Shown here: positions 24,174 through 32,969 of the stretch, in pieces
How the letters are laid out: every line of letters begins with the position of its first letter
Position numbering within the stretch: position 1 is the first letter of the stretch
Assembly: GCF_003073135.1 (NCBI RefSeq)
Contig: NZ_PGDQ01000010.1
Location: 124,001-188,000, forward strand
Source of the DNA: Euzebya rosea
GTDB taxonomy: Bacteria; Actinomycetota; Nitriliruptoria; Euzebyales; Euzebyaceae
Reading direction: 5' to 3'
DNA: 64,000 bases
Translations under genes and position numbers: made by a program
The notes under the pieces: model-generated
The model's database searches: none
The model's input: only the letters and a program-made list of their open reading frames with translations
What the model was told of the DNA's origin: nothing

Positions 24174-25377
24174 GCAGGATCTCCTCGTGGAGATTGGCCC
24201 AGTCCGCTGTGCTCACCAGCATCAGGTGCTGTGCGGCCTCCCCGGTGACCAAGCCGAGGCCCAGACGGGCGGCACGTTCGAGCATCTGCGCCCGGATCGG
24301 CTGGGGGACCGGCTCGGCCGCGCAGTAGCTGTCGAAGGTCGAGCGCGCCGGGTCGGGGAGCAGTGAGGCGAGGGGGGTGGGCGCGATCGTGCTGTCAGGA
24401 TGCAACTGGATCCCTAGGAGGACCTCGAGTGCTCGCAGCTGTTCAGCGGTCAGCGAGGCGAGTGCCAGTGGGTGCACGGCGGCGACGGTTGCCTGCTCCC
24501 GGGTCAGCGGCAGGCTGTCGGGCCACTCGGCATCGCCTCCTCGCAGGGACAGCGCGCGGCCGAGCGCGTCTGCAGGCCCCTGCCACACCCGGCGCTTCGA
24601 AGCGCGCCGGTTCGCGGTCAGGACCAGACGCTGCCTGAGCTGGTGGAGGCGCTCGCCGAGCAGCCTGGGAAGTTCGGGCGGTGCGTCGTAGACGAGCGGT
24701 GGGAGGGTGGCGCCAACCTTGGGGTTCGCGTACAGGTAGGACAGCGGCCCGACGTGCTGTCGGACGATGGGCAGGATCAGGGCGCCGATGCCGCGCAGCC
24801 GCTGGACCTGGGCTCCGACGCCCTGGGACCCTGGCACGACGAAGACCGCGACGAGGTCGGCCTCCCACGTGATGTCGCACCCGGAGTGGTCCTCGTGCAA
24901 CGGGTGGCCCACGATGTCGAGCCATTCCAGCCGGGTGTTGGACACCAGGTCGCTGATGTAGTCCTCCACGATCCGGCGCTCCTCGCCGGCCTGGTTGGTG
25001 TCGGCCTGGGCGAACAGCGCCCTCGGCCGCACCGCCGTCGGCGAGACCGCCTCCCACAGCGTCAGCTGTCCGGCGCGCCCCGACGGCCGTTCGTCGTCAT
25101 CGGACTGTTCGACCGCGGACATGTCGAACGGCAGGTCGTGTTCCCGACAGAACACTTGGGCAACCCCGAGGGCGAGCTCATCCGTTCGCGGTCCGGCCCC
25201 CATGGCTTCGACCAAGCCGCGAACCACCAGTTGGACGTAGTCGCGTGCGCCGATCTCCCGCCCCTCCAGGGGATGCGCCACCCTCCGCACCCGATCCGGG
25301 CGAAGGTTGTGGGCAAAGCCGACCTCGTCGGCGACCCAGGCGGCGGTCCGCTCCGTCCACCCAGGTTCAACGATCAT
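24163..25377 (-). CDS. Hypothetical protein, partner of ImmA/IrrE peptidase
   Basis: A 404-aa soluble protein. ATG at 25377 is preferred because the 13 codons before it run into an operator-like repeat array. The N-terminal 100 residues are helical and may bind DNA (TERTAAWVADEVGFAHNLRPDRVRRVAHPL), though no standard HTH is certain. The centre includes ILPIVRQHVGPLSYLYANPKVG. No family recognised. In other ImmA/IrrE systems the adjacent gene encodes the cleaved repressor, so a regulatory role is inferred. Confidence 0.55.
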   Translation of the reverse strand: MIVEPGWTERTAAWVADEVGFAHNLRPDRVRRVAHPLEGREIGARDYVQLVVRGLVEAMGAGPRTDELALGVAQVFCREHDLPFDMSAVEQSDDDERPSGRAGQLTLWEAVSPTAVRPRALFAQADTNQAGEERRIVEDYISDLVSNTRLEWLDIVGHPLHEDHSGCDITWEADLVAVFVVPGSQGVGAQVQRLRGIGALILPIVRQHVGPLSYLYANPKVGATLPPLVYDAPPELPRLLGERLHQLRQRLVLTANRRASKRRVWQGPADALGRALSLRGGDAEWPDSLPLTREQATVAAVHPLALASLTAEQLRALEVLLGIQLHPDSTIAPTPLASLLPDPARSTFDSYCAAEPVPQPIRAQMLERAARLGLGLVTGEAAQHLMLVSTADWANLHEEILRGR

Positions 25378-25392
25378 GACCCACAGCAAACC

Positions 25393-25423
25393 ATGTGCGT
25401 ACGATGTGCGCAACATGTGCGTA
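25393..25423. repeat. Three 11-bp-phased direct repeats (operator-like)
   Basis: ATGTGCGTA, ATGTGCGCA and ATGTGCGTA start at 25393, 25404 and 25415, an exact 11-base spacing that places each copy on the same face of the helix. They lie 16-46 bases before the start codon of the 404-aa gene and upstream of the divergent RHH gene, a classic arrangement for cooperative repressor binding. Confidence 0.65.
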
Positions 25424-25555
25424 GAAGGTTGCTCGAACGCACAGGATGTGGGACACTAGGGGGCCGGCACACGAGTGCCGCCCGGTCTACGCGCCGATAC
25501 GCGCCGACTCGCCCCACCCCGAAGCACCCATGGCTCGATGAGAGGAATCACCACC

Positions 25556-25765
25556 GTGCCCGAAACCGTACGAATCTCCGCGAACCTCGCCCCTGAGGTC
25601 GTCGACGCACTGAGGTCGCTCGCCGAGCGTCGCGGCACCACCATGACCGAGGTGCTCCGACGGGCCATCTCCCTGGAGCAGTTCCTCGACGAACGCCTCC
25701 GGGACGGCGGTCGCCTGATGATCGAGGATGAGGACGAGAAGCTCAGCACCGTCGTCCGCTACTAG
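25556..25765 (+). CDS. Ribbon-helix-helix (CopG/Arc-type) DNA-binding protein
   Basis: A 69-aa protein if GTG 25556 is used (GAGGA 10 bases before); ATG 25538 would add six residues. Sequence VRISANLAPEVVDALRSLAERRGTTMTEVLRRAISLEQFL is a typical RHH fold: beta strand, helix, turn, helix. The acidic tail (EDEDEKLS) is unusual. Such proteins are often antitoxins or plasmid/ICE repressors; the next gene, five bases on, encodes a membrane protein. It may bind the phased repeats at 25393-25423. Confidence 0.75.
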   Translation: MPETVRISANLAPEVVDALRSLAERRGTTMTEVLRRAISLEQFLDERLRDGGRLMIEDEDEKLSTVVRY

Positions 25766-25770
25766 CCGCC

Positions 25771-26214
25771 GTGCCCGACCACGACGATGAGCCCGGCCCT
25801 CCGGCAGAGCCCCGTCGGGACTCCGACAAGGACCCGGCCGTGACGGCTGCCGGTGACCCACCGCCCGGCGAGGCCGACCGCGGAGGTCGGACCGGAGCCG
25901 ACGATATCGTGCCGTCGGGTGAGGCCGAGGTCGACCTCGGCACCGATGCAGGCCCACTGCTTCGCACCGACGCCCAACCGGAGAAGGCCCGCGACCAGGT
26001 CCGGGCAATCATCGCCTACGCGCTCCTGGGTCTGCTGGCCGTCATCGTCCTCACCAGCGCAGCGATGCTGCTGATCGCCTGGGGCAAGGACGACGCATCG
26101 GAGAGGATCGAAGACCTCGTCGAGGTGCTGCAGGTCGTCCTGCCGCCCGTCGTTGCGGTCGTCGGAAGCGTCACCGGCTTCTACTACGGATCCCAGGACC
26201 GTCCCCGCAAGTGA
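25771..26214 (+). CDS. Membrane protein with long disordered N-terminus
   Basis: A 147-aa protein. The first 70 residues are Pro/Gly/Asp/Glu-rich and probably disordered; two transmembrane helices follow (residues about 78-102, IIAYALLGLLAVIVLTSAAMLLIAWG, split by family length, and about 120-138, VLPPVVAVVGSVTGFYYG). Organisation resembles small actinobacterial membrane proteins linked to conflict or RHH genes. Function unknown. Likely co-transcribed with the RHH gene. Confidence 0.6.
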   Translation: MPDHDDEPGPPAEPRRDSDKDPAVTAAGDPPPGEADRGGRTGADDIVPSGEAEVDLGTDAGPLLRTDAQPEKARDQVRAIIAYALLGLLAVIVLTSAAMLLIAWGKDDASERIEDLVEVLQVVLPPVVAVVGSVTGFYYGSQDRPRK

Positions 26215-26241
26215 CGGGACGCCGCGCACCCAATCGTGAGG

Positions 26242-26280
26242 GGCCCGGCGACACCCTGAGCGAGACGTGGGTGTCGGGCC
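26242..26280. terminator. Hairpin between convergent genes
   Basis: GGCCCGGCGACACC pairs with GGTGTCGGGCC around a loop of about 13 bases. It lies between the membrane-protein gene and the convergent 1239-aa recombinase gene. Confidence 0.65.
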
Positions 26281-26333
26281 TCCCCCGGGGCTCGTGGTGG
26301 CCGCCTCGCCCACCCGGCTGGGGCGTTCCCTGC

Positions 26334-29300
26334 TCAGCCGTCGGGGGAGACGAGGGCCGCGAGCAGCGCGGACCGTCGTGATCCAGACCGGTCGAGAAGT
26401 CGGTCGTCGACGAGTTCGCTGATGGTGATCGCGAGGTCGACCGCCCCGGCTGAGCGGATGACGGGGTCCTGCCGGGTCAGGTAGATCGTCGTCGTCGATG
26501 GGTGTGCGTGTCCGAGGTGGCGTTGGACGGCGAGCAGGTCCCTGGTGATCTCGGCGTGGTAAATCGCCCCGGACGGTCGGAGGCTCCGGGGGAGCAGCCC
26601 GGCCAGGTCCGGCACGTCCTCACACATCCGGTCCCACGCTGCACGTCGTTCGTGGTAGCGGCTCGAGTAGTCGTGAGCGGAACCGCGTCCGGCCCACATC
26701 AGTCGGCCGTCGCCCGCCGCGGCGTGGCGGGCGAGATCCAGGAGGCGGCGGGGGTCCAGGGCGTCGTCGGTGTGCGGCATCCACACCGTGTAGGGCCGGA
26801 ACCCGCCCCGCTTTGTGGCACCACGGACGTCGAGTCGGACCGCGTCGGGGTGGGCGTGGAGATCCTCGGCGTGGATCGCGTCGATGCTGCCCGGCCGCAA
26901 TGCACCGGCGAACCCCGCCACGAGGAACCCGATCGTGGTGGGGTCCGACGCGGCGTCGGCTAGACCGAGGAACACCTCCCGTGTGGCCACCGGCGGCTGC
27001 CGGCGCTCCACAACGACTCCGCGGTCGCGTTCCTCCTCGATGGCCCTTGCGACGGTCTGACGTGCGGGGCCGAGCCAGGCGCTGGCGATGCTCGGCGACG
27101 GCGCGAGCCGCCCGAGGAGGAACAGGTCACGCTCGAGTGCCGTCGCAGCCGTCGATTTGTTGCACAGCTCGTCCATCACCCAACGGTGGATCCCCTCCGG
27201 GGTGCGGGTGATGATCGACACGGTGTCGGGGTCGGCGTCGGGGTGCAGGGCGGCGACGGCCTCCTGGACTCGCTGCCCCACCGCCGCCGACGACCTCGGC
27301 CGCGAGTGGCCGGGGAGCAGCTCGGTGTCGATGAGGAGTCGGCGGACGGCCTCGACCGCCCCCGGCAGGTCATTCGGGCCGATGAGGGAGAAGGGCTCGG
27401 AGGACCGTGTGACCGCGATGTACTCGCTGGTCCCGGTCATCTCCCGGCGCACTCTCGTCTGCCACGCGTCCAGGTCGATGCCGGGGTCGGCCAGGTCGCC
27501 GGCGTCGACGTAGGTGGCGGTGTGCCCGGCCTGCAGCTCGTGGCCGAGGAGTACGACGACCTCCGACCAGCCGAGCCGGTGGTAGGTCAGCGTCGCCGCG
27601 GTCCGCCGGAACGTGCCGGAGGTGATCGAGGAGGGGTGCCAGCCGAGCCGGGTGCACCAGCGGGCGAGGGTCTTGCGGTACGCCGACTCGCTGAGCAGGT
27701 CGCTGAGCCGCCGAGCGTCGACGGGGATGTGCGGTGCGAGAGCGGCGGCGGCGCAGGCCGGGCACAGGTGGTGGTCGGGGGTGTGGTCGATGCGGGTCCA
27801 CCGCTGCCCGGTCTTGGTCGGTGTGCGGGTGGGGGAGTGGTGGCCGTCCGCGGCGCCGCGGATCTGTGCGACGGAGACCCCGAGCGGGTCCATGCCGCGC
27901 ATCGCCTGGACGTGCGCGAGCCGGCCGGCGAAGACAACGGCGAGCGTTCGCAGTCGGGCGTCCGCCAGCACGACGGCGGGGTCGTCGTACGCCTGGCGTC
28001 GGTGGCGCCAGGGCCGCTGTGCGACACCGGCGGCCACCACCTGGGCGAGGCCGGCCGCGGACAGGCCGGCTGCTACGACCACGGTGTCGTCCAGGGTTGT
28101 GCCGCCGACGCGGACGGTCGGGCTGTCGACGATGATGTTGCTGCGGTCGAGCAGATGGGGGGCCAGACCGTGCGCGTGGAGCACGGGGTGGAGCAGGGCG
28201 GCGGCCGCGGCGGTCTGCCAGGTCGTCGGGGCGAACCAGGCCGGGTGGTCGGCGAGCAACCGTGAGACGGCGACCAGGGGGGCGGCGAAGGCCTTGGTGG
28301 TCCGCCGATTCCGCGGAGGTCGGGGTCCGATCGCCCTGACGACCGGCCGTACGAGCCGGGTGACGGGCTGGCGGTCCTGGCGGGCGCACATGGCGTTGAG
28401 GTCGGTGACGATGGTGTCGGCGAGGGCGTGGACCTCCGCGCCGGCAAGGTGTTCGGCGTGCAGGAACGCCGCGACGTGCCACTCCTCGACGGTGCCCAGG
28501 TCCAGCCCCGCCGCGGCCGCCCAGCGGCTGAAGCGCAATGACCGCCAGGACTGCAGGGCGGCCGCGTCGGCGTCTCGTCGCCGACGTCCCGTGGGCCGAC
28601 CGGCCCCGGTGAGCCCGACCCTGGCGAGGTGGGTGCGAAGGGTGTTGACCGTGACGCCGAGCCGGTCCGCGATCTCGGCGTGGGTGTGCCCCTCGGCGAT
28701 GAGGTCGGCAAGTTCACCGCGTGTGGAGGTCACCGGGACCGCGGTCGCGGCGAGGGTCAGGCCGAGCCGTCGCAGCGCGCGGTTGGTCTCCGCCCCCGTC
28801 GTGCCCAGCCTCGCAGCGACGTCCGCCCGGGTGCCGCCGGCGGCACGGGCCGCGGCGACCGCTTCGCGGACGGCGTCGTCTTCTGGTCGGGGTGCGGTCC
28901 ACCACCTCAACCCGGCTCCCGCCAGCCTGCGGCTGAGGGTCCCGGGGGTGATGTCGAGTTCGGTGGCGGTCGTTGTGATGGTCGCACGTCGGGCGGCGGC
29001 ACCGGCAACGATCTCGGCGAGATCGCGTTCGGCATCGTCTGGCGGGGCCCACCAGTCGACCCCGGCGGCGTCCAGCCTGTCGATGAGCACCCGGGTGGTC
29101 ACCCCGGCCCGGTGGGCCAGCCCGTGACGCGACCAGCCGCGGCGTCTGGCAAGGTCAACGGCGCCTGAGGGGTCGCCCTCGAGGTCGATCGCCAGCTCGA
29201 CGGTCGACGACCTCGGGCGGCGACCGGGGCCCCCGTCCGCGTGGTGGCTCCCGGTCCACCACTCGACGCCCGCTCGACGCAGCCTCCTGCGTACCGCGTC

Positions 29301-30053
29301 CGCGGTCGTGCCGAGCTCCTCGGCGAGCCGGGCCTGGGTCCAGCCGTTGGCCGCGGCCGTGGCGACGTGCTCCGCCCACACGGCCGGGTCGGGGGGAGGG
29401 TGGCGACGTACACCCTTCTCGTTCATCCGGTTGCGGAGCACATGGACGGTCGTGCCCAGGTGGGCGGCGAGTTGCTCGTTGGTCCAGCCCTGTTCGTTGC
29501 CGAGCGCGACCGCAGCCGCCACGTCACCGTCCCAGCCGCGGGGCACGGGCTTGGCGGCCCGTGCGGCCCTGAGCGTGGCGGACTGGTCGCGCCACCAGGC
29601 CACCCCGTCGCGGTCGAGTGCGGCGTCCAGCGTCGGGCGGGACACCCCCAGGTGCTCACACAGCCGGCCCTTGGTCCAGCCCCGCTCGGCGGCCAGGGCG
29701 ACGACGGCGGCGGCGTCGGGCACCGACCGGCCTGGCCCGCGCCGTTCCCAGACCAGGCCGAGCGCGTCCATGCGAGCGGTCAGGGTCTTGACGGTGACAC
29801 CGAGCCGCTCGGCCACCATCCGCTTGGACGCGCCCGCAGCGGCCCCCCGGGCCACGGCGGTTGTGACCTCGGCGTCGTCGGGCCGGTGGCGACGCCACGC
29901 GAGACCGTCGGCGTCGAGGGCGGCGACGAGCGCCTTGCGGTCCACCCCGAGACGCCGCGCGACTGCGGCCATCGATTCCCCCTGCGCCCGCGCGTCGGCG
30001 GCCAGCGTCGCCAGGTCCGACCCCGCCGGCAGCCCCCCGGCACTCACCGCCAC
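26334..30053 (-). CDS. Giant tyrosine recombinase: nine HTH-like repeats plus two catalytic domains
   Basis: A 1239-aa protein (GTG 30053). Residues 14-483 contain about nine tandem HTH units of 40-60 residues, each ending in a G-[VL]-x-W-like turn (GLAWRR, GLVWERR, GVAWWRD, GVEWWTG, GVDWWAP, GLRWWTA) with cores such as AVARRLGVDRKALVAALD. Two recombinase domains follow. Domain 1 (about 490-860) has GTFRRTAATLTYHRLG, LLGHELQAGHTATYVD (Tyr about 848) and a CPAC pair. Domain 2 (about 940-1210) has FAGALRPGSI (Arg about 1053), LRPSGAIYHAEI and RHLGHAHPSTTTIYL (Tyr about 1191). The repeats probably read a long DNA site. Two catalytic domains in one chain is exceptional. Confidence 0.8.
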   Translation of the reverse strand: MAVSAGGLPAGSDLATLAADARAQGESMAAVARRLGVDRKALVAALDADGLAWRRHRPDDAEVTTAVARGAAAGASKRMVAERLGVTVKTLTARMDALGLVWERRGPGRSVPDAAAVVALAAERGWTKGRLCEHLGVSRPTLDAALDRDGVAWWRDQSATLRAARAAKPVPRGWDGDVAAAVALGNEQGWTNEQLAAHLGTTVHVLRNRMNEKGVRRHPPPDPAVWAEHVATAAANGWTQARLAEELGTTADAVRRRLRRAGVEWWTGSHHADGGPGRRPRSSTVELAIDLEGDPSGAVDLARRRGWSRHGLAHRAGVTTRVLIDRLDAAGVDWWAPPDDAERDLAEIVAGAAARRATITTTATELDITPGTLSRRLAGAGLRWWTAPRPEDDAVREAVAAARAAGGTRADVAARLGTTGAETNRALRRLGLTLAATAVPVTSTRGELADLIAEGHTHAEIADRLGVTVNTLRTHLARVGLTGAGRPTGRRRRDADAAALQSWRSLRFSRWAAAAGLDLGTVEEWHVAAFLHAEHLAGAEVHALADTIVTDLNAMCARQDRQPVTRLVRPVVRAIGPRPPRNRRTTKAFAAPLVAVSRLLADHPAWFAPTTWQTAAAAALLHPVLHAHGLAPHLLDRSNIIVDSPTVRVGGTTLDDTVVVAAGLSAAGLAQVVAAGVAQRPWRHRRQAYDDPAVVLADARLRTLAVVFAGRLAHVQAMRGMDPLGVSVAQIRGAADGHHSPTRTPTKTGQRWTRIDHTPDHHLCPACAAAALAPHIPVDARRLSDLLSESAYRKTLARWCTRLGWHPSSITSGTFRRTAATLTYHRLGWSEVVVLLGHELQAGHTATYVDAGDLADPGIDLDAWQTRVRREMTGTSEYIAVTRSSEPFSLIGPNDLPGAVEAVRRLLIDTELLPGHSRPRSSAAVGQRVQEAVAALHPDADPDTVSIITRTPEGIHRWVMDELCNKSTAATALERDLFLLGRLAPSPSIASAWLGPARQTVARAIEEERDRGVVVERRQPPVATREVFLGLADAASDPTTIGFLVAGFAGALRPGSIDAIHAEDLHAHPDAVRLDVRGATKRGGFRPYTVWMPHTDDALDPRRLLDLARHAAAGDGRLMWAGRGSAHDYSSRYHERRAAWDRMCEDVPDLAGLLPRSLRPSGAIYHAEITRDLLAVQRHLGHAHPSTTTIYLTRQDPVIRSAGAVDLAITISELVDDRLLDRSGSRRSALLAALVSPDG

Positions 30054-30373
30054 GCCACCGCGAGGCGTAGGTCCGGCTCACACCGGCCGGGCCCCCGCAG
30101 CCTGGTCGGTTCACATCGGCCAGCCCGCGGACCTCCCACAACTTCACACCGGAGGGCTCCTTTCAAGGCCGAAGGAGACTCATCGGTGTGATTCGACATG
30201 CGCGGTGGATGGTCGGTGGGATTCGGTGGTGAATGAGGTTGGCATGGGTGTGATGTGTAGCCGTGTCCCAGCCGGAGCGAGGTGATCCGGACCCCTGCTG
30301 GGAGGCATGACGCAGTAGTTGCGCCTCGCGAACTGCGTGGGCGGGTGGACGGGCCCGTCCACCCTCGACGGCC
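30054..30373. other. Intergenic region upstream of the giant recombinase
   Basis: No gene is supported in these 320 bases. It should contain the promoter of the 1239-aa recombinase (minus strand). It also holds imperfectly repeated GGTGTGAT/GGGATTCGG words at 30184-30260 and, at 30343-30364, a perfect 22-bp inverted repeat that belongs to the end of the glycosyltransferase gene. Confidence 0.45.
30343..30364 (-). terminator. Perfect 22-bp inverted repeat after the glycosyltransferase gene
   Basis: Eleven bases (GGGTGGACGGG) are followed immediately by their exact reverse complement. It starts 10 bases after the glycosyltransferase stop on the minus strand and is a likely factor-independent terminator, although there is no loop in the perfect form and no U-tract. 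Confidence 0.6.
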
Positions 30374-32068
30374 TCATGGCGACGGTGTCGCGGCGTAGGG
30401 GCCTACCGCCCAGGTGATGTTGGTCGCGCAACCGCGCCATCTGAAGCGGCGGCGTGCGCGAGTGCGCAGGTCGGCCGCGCGCCGATTGGCTCCATCGAGG
30501 TCGTCGAGCAATTCGACGATTGCGTCGCGCCATGCCGTCGCGGGGTCTACACCGCCGATCTCGCGGACGGGCAGCCGGATCTCCGGGGCGAGATCGGTGA
30601 GCAGCATCCCGGCTCCGCTCTCGTCGGAGACCAGCACGGGGATCCCCTCACCGATCGCCTCGAAGGCGACCAGGCCGAACCCCTCGACCGCCGAGGGGAC
30701 GAGCACCGCCGCCGCCCGTCCGAAGTGGTCCCGGAGTACGTCCGGGTCGTCAGTGAACGGCTGCATCTCCACGTCCAGGCCCCGTCCATCCCAATTCTCG
30801 ATTATGTGCGCGCGCAGGTCCGCCCGTTCGGCGTCCGGCACCCCGACGAGGAGAAGATGGGGACGGGTCTCGCGTGGCCTGTCGATGGACGCGAGCGCCC
30901 GGACGACTACGTCAACGCCCTTGATGGTGGCGTCCTCCAAACGGCCGAGGAGCAGCAGGACGGGACGGCCGCCTCGAGCGCGCGGCCTCGGTTCGGTGTC
31001 GGGAACGCCGGGGATCAGCGCGTGCACGTGGACGTCGTATCGGGCGCCAAGGTTGTTGGCCAGGTATCGCCCTATTGCGAAGACGTGATCTGCTGCGCGA
31101 GAGAGTGCTCGTTCGATGTCGTTTCTCATATGCGCGTCGTGCGTGACATTCGGCGTGTCTTTGAACGACGAGAGTTCGATGGGGTCCATGTGTAGAAGGT
31201 GGGCATACTGCGCGTCGACCGATCGGGCCAGTCCGATGGCCTGCTGCCCGGTCACCCTGCCGTGGCCGATCACCAGATCGACCCGCTGGGGCAGCCCGGG
31301 GTGCCGTCCCGTCAGATACACCAGCCCGTCGTCGACGATCGGGACGTGGTCGCTCCAGGCCAGGAGTGTGACGTCGCGTTGTGCGGCGTCTTCGACCTCG
31401 TGCTCGCCTGCCTCAGGGACGATGGTGTAGGTGTCGTGCATGGTGGCGAGCGCGCTGGCGAGTTCACGGTTGACCGTCGAGACCCCACCCTTTGACGACC
31501 GCCATTCGGTGCCCACGAGGACGATGTGCAGCCGCTCGAAGCGGAGTGGATCGTCCGGAGGTCCCGTGTGGACGTAGGAGCTAATCTCCGCATGGTGCAG
31601 CCATTCCGGGTGCGCGTTGCAGGCCATCTTGGCCACGCGCTCGGCCCTAGCGTCGTCCATCGTGTCGAGCCATGCGAGCAGTGTTTTGTGATCCTGCACC
31701 GCCGCGGCGTCGACCGCGTCGGCTAGCTGTCCGTCCCAGCTTCCCACGTCGTATTGCTCGCCGACCCAAAGCCGCATGTCCGACTGCACGTCATGGCCGT
31801 CAGACCACCAATCAAGGTCCAGACCGACCCCACAGGTGGCACATGCGTCCGGGACGGAGTCGGCGTTGTACCACTCCACGCAGACGGGACAGGGCACGGT
31901 ACGGTTCCCGCACGCGTCGCACTGCTCCAACTCCACCTGCCCGTATGCGACCACGACGTCTGCCTCGGCTCCTGTCGTGACGATGGCGTTCGCCACCTCC
32001 ACGACCTGCCAATCCCCCAGGCAGGAGATCCCGTTGCCCCAGTCCATGTGCACGTCGATCTTCTCCAC
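30374..32068 (-). CDS. GT4-family glycosyltransferase with N-terminal zinc-ribbon region
   Basis: A 564-aa protein (GTG 32068). Residues about 48-85 contain CDAC...CPVC...CATC, a likely zinc ribbon. A helical region follows, then a two-Rossmann GT-B enzyme: GTEWRSSKGGVSTVNRELA (N-terminal glycine loop), LLLGRLEDATIKGVDVVVRAL, and PSAVEGFGLVAFEAIGEGIPVLVSDESG (the E-x7-E acceptor/nucleotide-sugar site). GT4 enzymes move sugars from nucleotide donors. The fused zinc ribbon and the isolated position in a mobile island suggest a role other than cell-wall synthesis, such as modification of a macromolecule in a conflict system; this is inference. Confidence 0.75.
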   Translation of the reverse strand: MEKIDVHMDWGNGISCLGDWQVVEVANAIVTTGAEADVVVAYGQVELEQCDACGNRTVPCPVCVEWYNADSVPDACATCGVGLDLDWWSDGHDVQSDMRLWVGEQYDVGSWDGQLADAVDAAAVQDHKTLLAWLDTMDDARAERVAKMACNAHPEWLHHAEISSYVHTGPPDDPLRFERLHIVLVGTEWRSSKGGVSTVNRELASALATMHDTYTIVPEAGEHEVEDAAQRDVTLLAWSDHVPIVDDGLVYLTGRHPGLPQRVDLVIGHGRVTGQQAIGLARSVDAQYAHLLHMDPIELSSFKDTPNVTHDAHMRNDIERALSRAADHVFAIGRYLANNLGARYDVHVHALIPGVPDTEPRPRARGGRPVLLLLGRLEDATIKGVDVVVRALASIDRPRETRPHLLLVGVPDAERADLRAHIIENWDGRGLDVEMQPFTDDPDVLRDHFGRAAAVLVPSAVEGFGLVAFEAIGEGIPVLVSDESGAGMLLTDLAPEIRLPVREIGGVDPATAWRDAIVELLDDLDGANRRAADLRTRARRRFRWRGCATNITWAVGPYAATPSP

Positions 32069-32315
32069 GCCTTCATCCTATTGAGAAGGTCGGGTGCTCA
32101 CCTGCCTCTCCGACGGTGCATCTCGGTACCCCCTTCGGGCACCCTTGTGCGCAGACTCGTCATCCTCATGGGGCAAGGTGAACTGTCGACAGCGTCGGGT
32201 CGCGTCGGTCCCCATCAGGGCCTCGGCGAGCTCGGAGACGACAGACTGCTCTTGGGCCGTCGTGCGTTGCCTTCGTGCTATGGGAGACGCTCGATCTCTC
32301 AGATCATGGCTGCGG

Positions 32316-32880
32316 CCCTCCGAGGAGCTGATCGAGGTCGAGCTCACTGCCAAGGTCGGCGCCGAGCCTGGGGAGCGGAATCCCGTTCCGCCTCAACCAG
32401 CGCAACGGCCACCGCCCCATGCTGCTCTCGACCCCGGCGGGCGATGTCGAGGTCGCGACCAAGCTGCGCAAGGGCAGCTTCTTCCCCGAGCTGCTCGAGC
32501 CTCGCCGTCGCATCGACAAGGCCCTGTGGGCGGGGATCATGCGTGCCTACATCACCGGGACTACCTCGAGGGAGGTCGATAGGACTCGTCAAGGCCTTGG
32601 GCCGTGAGAGACATCTCGAGAGTCGACGGTGAGCCCTGTGCGCAAGCTCATCGACGACGGCGTCGCGATCCTGCGGCAGCCCCGGCCGGATCCTCAGCCG
32701 TTCTGCTACGTCTGGTTGGGCGCGCCCTACGCCCACGTCCGCGAGGCCGGCCAGGTCGTCAGGAAGCCGTTGTCATCGCTACCGGTGTCCGCGGTGATGG
32801 GCGCCACGAGGTCCTCGGGGTCGACACCGGCAACTCTGCGAACGGGAAAGGCTGTACGAGTTCTCCGCAGCCTTGCGGAC
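32316..32880 (+). pseudogene. IS256-family (mutator type) transposase remnant
   Basis: Translated pieces in several frames follow the order of IS256 transposases: SEELIEVELTAKVGAEPGER (about 32316-32385), FRLNQRNGHRP and KLRKGSFFPELLEPRRRIDKAL (about 32388-32520), TGTTSREVD, LVKALGRE (about 32583), IDDGVAILRQPRPDPQPF and YVWLGAPYAHVREAGQVV (about 32650-32760), then EAVVIATGVRGDGRHEVLGVDTG (about 32765-32835). At least three frameshifts and loss of the C-terminal catalytic part make it non-functional. The 250 bases before it (32069-32315) show no supported gene. Confidence 0.75.
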
Positions 32881-32883
32881 GGC

Positions 32884-32969
32884 CACACACGGCGCTGGGC
32901 TGGCGCACTTCTGCTGAGGCGCTCGAGCAGCTACTGCGAGCCGCTGAACAGACAGGCGTTGCGACGACG
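32884..32969 (+). pseudogene. IS30-like transposase C-terminal fragment
   Basis: About 28 codons read HTALGWRTSAEALEQLLRAA followed by EQTGVATT. This resembles the tail of IS30-type transposases (RPRKTLGW-TPAEAL...VATT). It directly follows the IS256 fragment, so two insertion events and decay have occurred here. From 32970 to 33111 nothing further is recognised. Confidence 0.5.

Noticed and set aside
25393-25423. Phased repeats considered as plasmid iterons with an origin
   Set aside because: No Rep gene or AT-rich melting region is adjacent; an operator explains them better.
27186-29127. Long plus-strand frames opposite the giant recombinase
   Set aside because: They lie fully antisense to a gene with clear recombinase and HTH motifs and have shadow-type composition.
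32078-32353. Minus-strand 91-codon frame upstream of the glycosyltransferase
   Set aside because: Overlaps the start of the IS256 remnant, has no recognisable domain and no clear start signal.
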